This document shows, piece after piece, positions 32,455-45,357 of a DNA stretch of 64,000 nucleotides; the first letter of the stretch is position 1, and each line of letters opens with the position of its first letter. Source of the stretch: Lepidurus packardi (taxonomy: Eukaryota; Arthropoda; Branchiopoda; Notostraca; Triopsidae); assembly GCA_023053545.1 (NCBI GenBank), contig JAKZAN010000006.1:1741001-1805000 (forward strand), written 5' to 3'. Both the position numbers and the translations under genes were made by a program. The notes beneath the pieces were generated by a model that ran no database searches, was not told the origin of the DNA, and saw only the letters and a program-made list of their open reading frames with translations.

Positions 32455-35400
32455 TTAAACTTAACTACAAGTTAAAAAAGATGTGCCGGGAAGGAAAGCG
32501 GCCTTTAAGTGAGGAATTCCTCAAGCATCTCGATCAAAATTGTTGAAAAATTTCCGATTGAGATGCCGCATTTCCGATTTACGGTTATTAGAATCTCCGC
32601 TTAATGTAATCCATACACACTTGACAAACGTGATCACAAGAAGCTTCTTTTAATGTCAATTTTGTCACCATGGTCTTATCGTAACACCGTTTGAAATGTT
32701 AATTTTATAAAAACAAGTTTCTTTGCAAACATAAAAGGTTTAAGTAGAACTTTTTCATTGCTATTTTACAACTGTTTTGTGGGAAGAAAACCATGCCAGG
32801 TACCAGAATTTCTTTACAGCGTAGACTCGCAAAGGCTTTACATCCGTAAGATGATACTGCAGCTTAGTAAGGGGCAAAAAAAAAAATCCATATTAGTTCC
32901 TAGGCACTCGAGTCGTCATCAGGGTGTTCAAGTAGAGCCCTACATTGTTTGCGACCACTTGTGCGTCAATTTAATCTAGCTACGCGGCGGATATCTAAGT
33001 AGGCTTGCGGCTTATTACAATATTTTCGGCTGGAAACTATAGCGAACATCAGGGCATCGAGGTTAATTGGCCAAAGCCATAATTAAGAGGTTTACACAAG
33101 CTTAGCTCCCGATACGGAACGGGGCTTTCTTATTAATTAGCTTCTCCTCGCTATAGTGGCTCTAGACTGCAAGCGGCAAACCATAAAAAAGGGTACTACA
33201 ACTGGAGACTGTATATATGTATACAGTTCTTTTGCCGGCGTCTTCATCATCGGGCTGGATGTTGCTTTATCATTTCTTGTTGCTAATGAACGAGTGTACC
33301 CTTCTCTTCATTAAGACTTTTTACACTTGACTTGGGCCCAGTACCAATGAACAAGGCTTAGCAAAGTTGTTTTCCAACGTATACAGGCCTCTTATTTTCG
33401 TCATCAACTTTTCACCCTCATACTGCAACCCCGTCTTGGCTCCGCCCGCCGTCAAGCTATTAACGCGTTCCCGAAACGTGTTAACGGGTTAGCAATGTAT
33501 TTCCATCAAGCTTGTACTGCAGACATCAAGTTTCCTTTAGCTTTCGGCATGGTAAACAATGTGCCACTCTTTTACACCTCTTTTTCGTTCAATCAACAAA
33601 GAAAGCCGTTCTTTGTCGGTATAAATACGTAGATTTTGTTTTTAAACGCAAGAAATAAAATCAAATAAAAAGGGAGGTATATCGGGAATTAAATCAGGCG
33701 AAACTCGTGGATTGCAGCGTTATACACAGGAACCGAAGGTTGCTGTTTTCAATGCAAAACTTTTCTTTCTCAGAGGAAGAGGAGGGGGGGATTAGACGTT
33801 AGAGTGCAGTCAGTCAGTCACAAAAGTCTCAAGACCATTCTATTAGCAATGTATACTGCTTGGATAGCTTTGGCTACAGACAAGCATGAAGCCCTATCTC
33901 GGGTCCTGAAACGGTAATTGGTCCTTTTTTATGACGTATCTTCTCTATGCAAATCAGCCAGGGATTCTCTCTTTTGCCTGTCTTGCTTTTCCTTTTTTCT
34001 CGTCTTCTTTTTTTTTCGCCCTGTTGGCTCTGTACGAGTTACGATGGCTTGTTTGTTTTCGCTCCACTTAAATAAGCCCAGAGCAGCACCAACCAACAAT
34101 GCTTCACTAAAGGGTACTCCCAAACCAAATCTTTTGACCTCCCGACTCCCCCAAAATGGTTTACATCTGCGGACGATTTGGAAGTTCCAATGACGAAGCA
34201 ACGAGCAAAAACCCCACCCTAGGCCACTTAAATTGGCATTATGGAATTCCAAGGAAACACCTGCAAGCCAAGTCGTGATGTCGAAATGACTTCGAAAAGC
34301 GATAGCTGCGCCATCTGAGATCGTTCTACCGCGATTAGCTTAACAACAAAACAAAACAGCTGGGTAATAAAATCTACATAAGAATACACGGAGATGCAAA
34401 GTGTATAAAGTTCGTTGGGGAAAAAATTTGATCCAAATCAGCGCAGTACACAGAAAGATGCCAAAAAATTCTGCCATGAATGCATTTGGAAAGTCCTGAA
34501 TTTACAGTGATGGTTTTTGATAAGGTGGGTGCTTGCTGTGCTATGTTTTTTTTTTATTTTTTTTACAACTTGGGTGCTATCTGTCTTATAACACAACCAT
34601 AAAACCGACAAGATGCCTATATTTTCTAGTTTTATTAAGACACAACACCCAAAAGCCGGCAAGTTATTTGGAGATCTTTCGGAGGGTCGTGCAGTCGTGT
34701 CTCTTATTCCGAGGTGCAATGTGCAATGTCAGAGATGGCCATGCCTCGATAAGAGCGCGAAAAGCTCATCTCTGGTGTGTCATCTTTCGCCCTATTCCTG
34801 CTCCACTCCCAGTCCCCCAATCTAACAACAATTCCTAGTATGCAAATTAAGTCTCGCGACGCCTAGCACAGCAGCACTCCATTTGTCTATACGACACATA
34901 CACGACACAGAAACAAAAAGTTATCTATCAGGCATATAAAACGCAACAATACACCCAAAAGAAGACAAAAAAAGACGCAACCGTGGCGGAAGAGAAAATC
35001 AGACACAAAACTATCAAACGGGGAAGGAACAAACAGAGAGTAGTAAATTTTCTTGCGCCTTGCTGACTTCCCTAATGATCCCAATCGCTGATATTCTATG
35101 CTGTGGTTTTTTCCCTCCTTCGCCCTCGGCCTGACTGTTGTCGCTTCTTTAATGCTTAATGCCGTGTCACACGTATGCAAATGAGACACAAGCCTGCCTT
35201 AACTTTCGCCTGCCCTATAAAAAAGAATATCAGAAATAGCCTGATAGAACGACACGACTCCTTTTCTATTTCCTCCAGGATGAAAACTTTCTCAAACAAC
35301 GATATTAGTACGCTCCTTTCGGAACTCCGGGATGCGCGAACATCTATACTAACGGTACTTAACAACAGTCCGTTAAATTTGGATGGCAAACCATATTCAT

Positions 35401-37340
35401 AGTTTCAAAGGGTATCAAGAGCACTCCTGGGAAGTCTTTTTGTCGTTGTCGCTCTTCTACACTTGCACAATCAGCCAAGCAGAAATGCAGATGTCTGAAA
35501 AGACAGTATTCTTCCCCGACAAACCCGAGTCTCTTAATGACTGCGATCCGACAAAAACTGGGCCAATTTATTGTTAGGTGAAAGATCCGGTGCTCGGAAA
35601 TCTGTCGCTCTTGCCCCCCTTTGCACGGCTCTCGTTGGCATAGCAACGGCGATTACAAGCGCTGCTGGAAAACTAGTGATTTCGTGATTATCTGTCCGAA
35701 AAGTACGTCGTGAACCGAATCCCACAAAAAACTGCTGAAATATCACTCGTAATCGCCTATCTCGACAAACTGACAAACCGCAAGCTAGCGCACCACTTCT
35801 GTGACGTCATAACGGTGACCACAAACACCTGGACCCAACAGTCAAACCTCCCTAATCTCTCTTTCACATATTCCCTCTTGGCATGAACGGTACAGCTATG
35901 CGTAGGACAAGAACACAAGACAATTATGTCGCACCATGGAACCGGCAAACGAAAAACCTTTTTCATTGGAAGAAAGCCGACAGGTAGGATCTCCTCTCGT
36001 AACAGGAGGTGGTTAGTCGACCGTCACTACAACCACACGGCCGAGAGCCAATTAGATTCCTGGCTGAGGTAACGGATAGAGGGAAAGGGCCGGCGGAAAT
36101 GAACGAAAGGGGGGGGGGGAGAGACGAACAGGTAAGCCTTTTAATATCATCCATCTCTTTCCAAGGCAGCTCCCCCATTGCTGTGCCAATACAGGGCTGC
36201 CTGTCAAAGCTTTCGTTCCCATCGGGGGTCCAAAAGGCAACTCTCGGGCCAATCAATACTTCCATACCCGTGTTACCTGCGCATTTGCACGCCCAGGTGC
36301 GTTTCCCCAACATGAGGAGTGGGTTACGGCTCGCGGCTCACCTGGGTGGATCCTAAACGTGCGGCGATTGGCCGTTTCGAAAGGTAAAGGGCATGATTTT
36401 GTTTCGGGGAGGTACCTCCCTCCGTCCTATACAGCTGTGCTCAAAGAGTGGAAGAGCGTCAAAGAAAAGACCAAATAGCCGCACCTACAGATGCTAAAGG
36501 CACTTGAACTCGGTTTTCGGTTCGTCCTCACGATGTTGTTTATCGGTTGCCTGGCTCTGCAGCCGGTAGATTGACAGATGCGCGGGCCTGATGGTTGGAA
36601 AGTTATAAGGGAACGCTTCCCTCTTCCTCCCGCCAACTTTTTCCCAGGCTCTCTTAATCTTGCCAGTGCCAGTCCTTTACAGCCGGTGACCTTCTGGCTT
36701 GGGAGAGGCTGACCTGTCTGTTATGCATGCAAGCATATACAGACGACAGACAAGTGTCTGTATGTCTCTTGCCACGTCCTGGAAAGTATAAACCCAACAA
36801 AATCGCATTCCCAGATGCACATTCGAACGAGACACGCCCTTTCAAGTTAGAGCAACTTCGTCTCCCAAGTTCTTAATTTTGCTCAACCACTTCTCCAATT
36901 ACACACTCGCCTACTTCACCACTAACCTGCGCCTTTTGACTCGGTGAAGCGCCTCGTTCTCACCACACTTAATAACGAGGTCATCCCGTGCAAGAAAAAG
37001 CGCTAACGCATCCGTCAAACATCGCCATGCGGTGTCGCTTTACGAAAGGAACAGCGCCTCCCACGTAGTTCCCCAGAATGTTCTATCCGTCACCCTTGGA
37101 GAGCCAGCCAAAGTAAAGGTAATCATCTACAATACCCTTCTTAGAAGCCGCAACCCCACTTTTTCGCTGAAAGATGTTGATGTGTCTTAGAACACGGAAA
37201 AAAATGTATGTTAAAGGTCAATAGCTAACCAAAATCAACGTTTTTTCTCAAGAAAATAACAGCAAACATAGTTTCAAGTTGTATACAACTTTTCATTTAG
37301 TGCGAAGCAGTAATTAAGCTATTAAAGACAGAAATGTTAT

Positions 37341-37545
37341 AAAATAGGGTAACGTGACTTGCCATCGTCACAGACCTATCTGCAATCCATGGTACCCACG
37401 AGCTTTGCTGAACTGTTGTAAGCAATAAGACAGTAATCACGGTAACAAGCGCCGCCAGCCACGCCACGACCCGTTCATGACGTCATGAACAAGATTTGCA
37501 ATGCCAGTAACTCACGAAGTTGATTAACATAATGTAGACCATGTG
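37341..37545 (+). repeat. Dispersed repeat family, copy A
   Basis: Shares ordered blocks with 52530-52745 and 55756-55925: a left block GTCACAGAC, a central GGTAACAAGCG, and a right block TGACGTCAT. Copies diverge substantially, suggesting an old family of short inverted-repeat elements of about 170-210 bases. Confidence 0.55.
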
Positions 37546-37571
37546 CATCAATCAGAATCTGTATGTGAGAT

Positions 37572-37614
37572 TTTAGTGCCTTTTGCATTCTGTAAAAGGG
37601 CAAAAGGCACTAAA
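37572..37614. repeat. 15-bp stem hairpin
   Basis: tttagtgccttttgc at 37572-37586 pairs perfectly with gcaaaaggcactaaa at 37600-37614 across a 13-base loop. Function unknown. It lies just beyond repeat copy A. Confidence 0.85.
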
Positions 37615-40263
37615 GGTTGGCAAAAAGGCGTCGTGGCACAGTTTAATTGTTACAGGGGAAAATCCTTTAAATATAAAAAGGGGAGCATTTTTTTATCGAT
37701 AGAGCATAGAAATAGAAATAATAAAAAGTGTCCATTAGGCTAAAAACTAGTTTGGGTCCAAGATTCTACGGGCAACCAATATAAGCAGCTAATTTCTAGG
37801 CGATGCCTTGACCAGTTCTGGTTTCTCGAAGCAAAGCGAACAGTTACGGTAAAGCTGGGCAATCTATGAAACAAGCTATAAAAAAAGGTTCGCTTTTTCA
37901 GATTTGCGCAAAAGGTGCGCTATAAAAGACTACTTGGGTTGATTCTCTGGTCTTTTCTTATATACCTAAAGTCGAGGAGATAAAAAAAAGGTTTCCAATG
38001 TGTTATGTAGTGTGTACGGAGGTTTAGAGCTTAAAAAGACGCCGCCAACGCCACAGCAGCAGCCGCTGTAGCCATTGATGCCCACAGCAGCTTCCCGCCA
38101 GTCCGGCGCCAAGGAATTCAGGCATTCCTGCCACCAAGAACCAACAATCTGGGACTTTATTCTTCCTCTTATACTTCTTTCCTGACAACGACTTTTCCCC
38201 CAGTGGCGTCGCCGGCGTCTTACCTTTTTTTTTCTTTTCCCCTTTTCTTAGTTCGGAATTCTTTTCTTTTTTCTTTTCTCTCGAGCTTCATAACGACTTC
38301 TCCCCTGAAAGGTCGCCAAAAATGCACACTAAATTAGATCCAATTTACCGTATAACATGCTCACAATACCTTAATCAAAAACAGGTGCTAATTTAAGGGA
38401 AACATACACCAATAACTGCTAATTAGGGCGTGCCTTTCAACACGAGAGTTCCAAACTTTGGGATTCAATTCCTTATTACAAATGACCTCTTTTTGCCAGA
38501 ATTTCTCTCTCGTACTCTATGCCAAATCTCACAACTGGGGTTCATTTTCTTCTTCTGGTCCCGGCCAACACTCTTTTCCGTGTCTGTATTCAGATCACAT
38601 GTCTCCCCTAAGATCTGCATGATAACGTGGCAAATGAACGAGTATGCAAAGCCTGGGAAATGAGCAAGTTGAAAGGATCATTTCGTGTCAAGATTGATTC
38701 TAATTGGTTCTCTACAACGGCCACTTCATTGGGCTCTCTCTCTCACACACACACATCATCCCAATACGAATCTTGGGACAACTTTTATCTCAACTTTGCT
38801 ATGCACGGGGGGAAGATTTAGAAAAAGGAAAAACAATCAAATGTACTTCAAACTTTTTTTTCATACCACAAGAATAAAAATTAACTTGAAATAATAACTT
38901 CTACTATTCCATGCAGAATCACCAACAGCCCCTACCCCGCCTTTTAATAAAATCCAAACGTCTTTAAAGTGTCAACTCTATTCGACCTTCTAAACACTTC
39001 TCTTTCAACACATAAATTTTTCTTTTTTTTAAATTAAAAAATCGTCCTGTTGGAACCAATCCAATAACAGGAAAATTAGCTTATTCTCCATGCGCGCGCA
39101 ATGCACTTTCAAAGATAGGTTTGAGCAAAGGAAAAAAGAAGGAGTTAAAACATAGAGATACAGCAGGTTGTCTAAACGATGGATAATTTCCTTTTCATCT
39201 TAGAGTTGCAAGCCAAGTTTTTCTGGCCGTAGCTTCTTCTCTTCATTTTCATTTTAGCTCCTCTTTTCCTTTCGGAGCCCGAAACGATTTTGCTTCTGTG
39301 TCGGCTTAGAATGGAGATTCTACCTAATTTCCCGAATTTTTATTTTCGAAAAGAGAAATCCTGGCCATGAAAACCACCTGTCCGGGAGAAAGATAATTTG
39401 CTTTCATCCAGCAGCTTGCGCTTTCCACATTTCCACCATCTCTAAATAATTAGACTGCGAAAAGAGCTCTCCTTTTACAAGCATTCGATTAGATAATCGG
39501 TTTCCTTTTTCCTCCGTATCGTTCGGCACCGCGTAATCGGTTTTCTCCGCCAGAACAGTCGAAAACTAAATGTGACAAACAATCGATAACGCCATCAACG
39601 TTTTTCCTCAACTAACCCATGAGCTCCCAAAAATAAATTCCCTCCAACAAATTTTGACTTTCATTTAAGTTATTAAAACTTTCTATAACGGTACAAGGCC
39701 ACTGCCGAAAAAGTACATTCACAATAAATATCTGTAAATACATTAATATTCCTTAATTCAAACGCCATTGACCAAATCTATACATGTTACCAATGAACGG
39801 CCGTCAAATTCTGTTTTTATGCTGTAATATTACATTTTTCAATGTGAAATATTACGTTTACCGACACACATGTTAGTCGACATTTTTGGAGTGTATACGG
39901 GCATACATTCCCAAAGTTTTTCTCCATAGAACTTAGGAAAGAGCCTGTCATCGCTTGTAGGCAGCGGTATGAGTCGTGCAAATGACTCCGGTTGGGATCC
40001 AGAGCTAACAGCTAAGCTTCCGACATAAAGAGGGAGAAAAGTACGGGGAAAGACGTTATAGGGTTGGTAAGTTACGACAAAAAGCCCGTGCTTTTCTCGT
40101 AGCTTGGCTGCGCAAGTCTTGATTGCTGAGCCCATTACGGTAGCCCCTCCGTCTCATTACCATTGTGACAGGTTTAGGGGATGATTTATAACAGCACAGA
40201 AAATTCGCCCTTTAGATGACACATACATGAATGCTTTCACTTGGATACCATGGCTGGCCAGTA

Positions 40264-40294
<31 letters not shown>
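40264..40294. repeat. Poly(A) tract of about 30 bases
   Basis: A long A homopolymer. No SINE/LINE body is recognisable just upstream. Confidence 0.9.
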
Positions 40295-40299
<5 letters not shown>

Positions 40300-43191
40300 G
40301 TGCACTCAAAACGTTGCTCAAACTCTTTCATCTCTTTCCCTTTTGAAAAGTTTCTTTTCCACCCCTCCCGCGGCTTTGCCCAAATGGGAATGGGTAACTT
40401 ATTCCTCACCAATAAAAACAACTTTATTTGCCTAATTCAACAACTGTACTGTATCCCAACGCTCTTTTCTTTTGTTCTTTCCCAATAAAGCAAGTGCCCG
40501 AAAGCAACTTGACTATAGCCTGACTCTCCTCCGAACTCCTCGTCATCACACAGCCCATTACACTTCTGGCTTAATCCGAAAGGGGCTTTATTTAAATTGA
40601 GTGTCGCTGAGGCGAAGGTAGATTCTTCATCAAACAGGCTTCCTACCGGCTCAAATCAACGTGATCTTGCATGCGCTCGCTTCTAACAACGGATTACAGG
40701 ACCCCGGACCCCCCTCATCTCTTCTCTCTCAATTGTTACGTCTATAAAATCCCTCCCCCTCTTGTCTTCTTGCCTTTTTTCGGCACAAGTTTTTAGGTGC
40801 AACAGAGATGATGCTGGCAAGCGAGCTTGAGGGATTCTTAGCTATGATTCTGGCTCTCGCAGGTTGCCAAACTTGTCAACTTGTAAGCCTCTATTCACTT
40901 GTTAGGCCTCGGGGCTGTATCTTCCGATTCCCAACTCCCCAACGCCAAGAAAGGGACTTAAAGTAGCTCTGTGTTCCGACTTCTTAGAGCTTGTCAAGCT
41001 CTCCCGAATAAAGCTCCCAAGGTATTTATTTCACTTTCTCTTGACTCATATATATGCATGACAATCCAAAGACGCTCAGACAATCCCAACAAAAGCCAAT
41101 CAACATCGAGTTATGGAGCTTTTCCAAGTCGACTTTCCTTCGTCTGCTCAATTAGTCTGATTACTACAAACAATAATCATAACCAACCCATTCGCCCCTC
41201 TGTTTATTCAATTTCAAAAACAGTTCAAAAACAGTTTATTCAATAAAATTTCAAAATTTATTCAATAATATTCAAAACGTACTAAAAATAAAAACTTCAA
41301 AATTTATCAAATACAAAGTTTTGCGTCATAACTTTTCTAGGGAAGAAACATATATTTAGAGTGCTTAAGCACCCTTTTCCCCCAACCGAGAGTTTGTGCA
41401 AAGAACACATTAAAAAAAGGAGGGAAGCCAGGTGCTCATTAATACAGCCCACATATCTAGACCAAGTCACGGTTCGGGATGATATAAAACGGTAGGGCAT
41501 GAAAACTGCACGGCAAACAACGGTAAACGGTACCGTCGAACGTGTCATGTTCGCGGGTGCCTACCCCGAAACTTAAAAAAAAAAAAAAAAAAAAGAGAGA
41601 GAAGAGAAATGGCCTTTGCAGGTGTACGCTTTAGTAATTTGCTATTGTTGCCATACCTTCCATTCTACCGTCTCAAGTTCACAAAAAGAAAGCCCCATTA
41701 AATTGCTCCAAGATTCTGAAGCCTATATATATACACACAACATCCGCGTCGTAGCCTTATTTCCCTTTTCAAAGGCAATAATCTGAAAGTGAACTCCTTG
41801 TAAGCTATTTTTTGTGATGATTAAGTCCTCCGGCGCCGTCTAAAACTTTCCTACGCCAAGTCAAAAGTGAATACACCAAAAAGAAAAAAGAAAAATTGGA
41901 CGCTTTTATAGACCTTCCGGATATACGCGGGTGGACGTCGCTCAGGACCAAGAGACCGGGACTTACAGACGGCAGTTAACGAGAACCTGACGCAATGAGG
42001 CGTACAACACCTTTTTCGGACTCGCTAACGCTCAAGTTATAAACGAGATGCAACATCAAGGAAGACAGAGGACCGAGCTTCTACTTACAGCTAGCTGCCG
42101 TTTAGTGTGTAATATGTAAATGCTTGGCTCTCGGAAAACCTAGCCATGGCGATGGTCGGGCGAACTAAAATAAAACGAAAGTGGGAAAAAATCCAAAAAA
42201 CTCGAAATTTTTACATGTTTTTAGGAAGGCCTGTCAGATCAGTGACTCTGCATCGCTGACCATCAAAGTGTAGGGTGCTGCCTTTCCATGCCTTTTTTTT
42301 TACAATACATGTAACTAAATCAAACATGCCAAAAAGAAGAAGAGGGGATCTTGAGGGAAGCAAGAAGCAAACTTTCATAAAGTTTCATCTGAGACAATTT
42401 ATGAAACGTTCCCCAGGAAAGCCAGTAGGCTTTGCAAAGCCATCGAGACACTCGAAAGCAGTAAACAATCTTGGGGTCGGGTGCTATGGTTACAAGAGGC
42501 ATTTTTGGAGGGTCTGAAAACGTCGGTCTCCTGCTAAGGTGTTTACATTAGGAAATATTATAAGGCTAACCCCTCTCTTCCTTCTCCTCCGCGCTTAGAA
42601 AAGAGGCTGCGAATATAAAACACAATCAATTAAGTGGCAAGAGGGGAGGGGGGCGGTTTAGAGACGTTGCGACCTGCAAGAATGCCAGATGGCCCACCCC
42701 CTCGTTCATACATGTGTGTCTGTTCTGCATACTGGCAGGTTAATGAGCTACCAAACCCATTATTATACTTTTTTATTTCAACTAGCGCAAGTTGAGGTTA
42801 TGTATTTTCTCTTTTCTTTTCTTTCTTTTATTTTATAAATTATAATAAGAATGCAATTGTCTTACGAAGGGGGAAAAACCTGAAAAAACTTGAACAAGGA
42901 ACTTTCTGCATTTGTGGAAATATTTGCTAAGCAAGTAATGATTGATGTGGTCCATGGACTTGGTGAGGATGATTCAGCGGAAACCAAGTGTGATAAGAGC
43001 GTTAGAACAAGCTACACTACGTGATTAGCTTGCCCAGGCAGGCAGGAAACATTTCCGTTCCCTCGATATTCAACAAAATTAATAAGAAAAATTATTCCTC
43101 TTCTGGCGACTTAAGCTTGACGTGACTCAACTAATACCTTGACGTTTAATCTTGAGCTAAACTGAACCATAACTTAATGAAACGTCGCGCT

Positions 43192-43496
43192 ATTATAACA
43201 CGAAAATCAATATAACTTCATTTTCAATCAATCCCCATTTATCGAAAGTAAAATCACTCTAAAAATAGGTCTTGAATGGAGGCATTTACGGTCCCATATT
43301 ATCGACTTGGATAATTTAATAAAATTTCCTATTGAATTGGACTTTCAAGTTCGTTTCGACTTTCCATTTAATTGGAAGTGAAACAGGAATTTTTCGAAAT
43401 GAAAAGGTTTTCTGGGGTTTTAGAGCCTTCAATTAATAAGGGAAAATTTATTATAATATGAAAATCAACGTAGCTCGTTTTCAATCTATCTCCATG
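43192..43496 (+). repeat. Imperfect direct repeat pair, about 50 bases each
   Basis: attataacacgaaaatcaat at 43192 and onward to about 43240 recurs as attataatatgaaaatcaac at 43450-43496, followed in both by tttcaatc(a/t)atc(c/t)cca. The copies are spaced 258 bases apart and are about 80 percent alike by eye. Confidence 0.6.
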
Positions 43497-44683
43497 TAAT
43501 ATTTTTAAACGACAGTTTCTAGTTGGAGTGTTTAAAGCGAGTTTAGTTTAATGATCCAATCCGAAAGGGTACTGGCGATACCGAGCGAAATAGTCGGAAA
43601 GGAGCTTTTATTTATGCTGAGGTGTATGTTTGGCTCGAAAACATTTTCGTTCACGTTCAGGCTTCTCCCACCTACCATTATTGATTTCCTACCTAACCTA
43701 ACCTGGCATTGCATTGCATTGAATTGCTACACTAGCATTGCCAATGCTCTTGTTGTCAGACTTTAATGCTTTTTCTGCTGTACACTCCAGTCCAAATACC
43801 CCTCTGGTGCATTTGTGCTGGCATTAGTACGCAATGGCCAACTTGGCTTCAACACAATAGCCCGTGCGTACCGAGTCTTGATTAGAGCCTTGGGTTCATT
43901 TGCCAATAGTTCATCAAAACTTCAAAAATACTTTCAAATACTTGTCCAAAATCCCATTCTGGCTGACGCTTGTCGAAGATTCAGCGATGACATGGATTCA
44001 ATTACACTCCTTTCGACACTAAAACAATGCACTGGGGTTAAAAAAAGGAACAACACTAAGGAAAACTTTCTTATTTCCACGTAGGGACAAAAACCCGTTA
44101 GTTTTTTCCTTGTTAAAAACTATTTTTATCTGACATCACCGTAACCTCAATTTGACCTCTTACAGGGACACAAAAGGTCTCTAGGGGGCTCTCTATGTGA
44201 GTCAAGTTTTCCTTTTTGTGGTGACTCTTTCTGCCACCTTGGCTGCGAATTACCTCCCCGTTCGGTATATATATGTATACATAAAAAGAAAGGAGAACAA
44301 GTTGACAGCGACAACCCCCTTGTGGAACGTGTGTGCTGGGGAAATCTAGGTCGCTAGCGAATTTACGAGTCCCAAAGGTTGACGAGTCAGGTTAGCTTAT
44401 CAGCGTCCCGGCATAGCACCTTGCCTTACCTCAGACCTGTGTAATGTTCTCCTTCATTTTATACCTGAACGTCTTCTTTTTCCCCCCAAGTACTCCAGAT
44501 TAATACAATGTTCCATAAAAAAAGGTGTCAACATCTTTTCCCCTCCCTTTCCCCAGCCTCCACATACACGCAGAGGAAGTGGAGAGATGCGAAGGGGAAT
44601 ACATTTTTGATGAAGCACTAGTCCTGGTCTCGGATATGTGTCCCCAGAGATTGCCTTGATGACACCACCAAGGCCTTACAACA

Positions 44684-44702
44684 CCCCCCCCCCCCCCCCC
44701 CC
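44684..44702. repeat. Poly(C) tract of about 20 bases
   Basis: A C homopolymer followed directly by an A-rich run. Confidence 0.9.
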
Positions 44703-45063
44703 AAAAAAAATAAAAAAAACTCCTCCGCTTTATACCTTGTTCTCACCCTGTTCTCTAACCCCTACCTGACTCACTAATCAGATCCCTTTCTCCCCCATGC
44801 AGCTTTACAATATAATCCTAATTTTCATTATTATTTTCGTTTTAAATGTCTTTACCAGACATGAACAAGCTGCCCTTAATTTTAGTACTGTGTATACAAT
44901 TTTTTGAATTTATTCTTAAAGACTTTTAGCGATGCGTCACACGACTAAGTTGGGTTTAAAACTGGAGACATTACGTTCTTTACGGTGACGAATTCGGAAG
45001 TCAGAAGCGGTAACACTAGTTTAAAATAAACTAAATCTTCCCATTTAAAAAAAAATTGTCTCA

Positions 45064-45178
45064 AGACTTGAGAATTACTATTATTAATTATATTTTAGCG
45101 GGTTGGGAATTACTACTATTATTATTATATTTTAGGGGGTTGGGAATTCCTTCTATTATTATATTTTTGGCGGGTTTT
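45064..45178 (+). repeat. Three-copy minisatellite, ATT-rich
   Basis: Units of roughly 35-45 bases built as gggttgggaatt, then (act/att)n, then atatttta, repeat at about 45070-45100, 45101-45137 and 45138-45178 with shortening ATT runs. Confidence 0.7.
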
Positions 45179-45306
45179 AAGTAAGAGGGCCCAAATCCAC
45201 TCGCGAATTGGTTGCAACAAGCTAAACATGGTAGGGCCATTGATGTGTACGCTCACAAACTCCGTGGAAACATGCTGCCTTGCAGTGAACAGTCAACTGC
45301 CTCAAG

Positions 45307-45357
45307 TTTTGAGTACGGAAACAAAACGGCATGGCCGTTTTGTTTCCGTACTCAAAA
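45307..45357. repeat. Perfect 24-bp stem hairpin with 3-base loop
   Basis: The arm 45307-45330 (ttttgagtacggaaacaaaa then cggc) is the exact reverse complement of 45334-45357, with atg between. A partial third copy of the arm end (gtactcaaaaatag) follows at 45367-45380. The tight loop and perfect arms indicate recent origin: an inverted duplication or a tiny foldback element. The 3-base loop is too small for a typical pre-miRNA. Confidence 0.9.
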
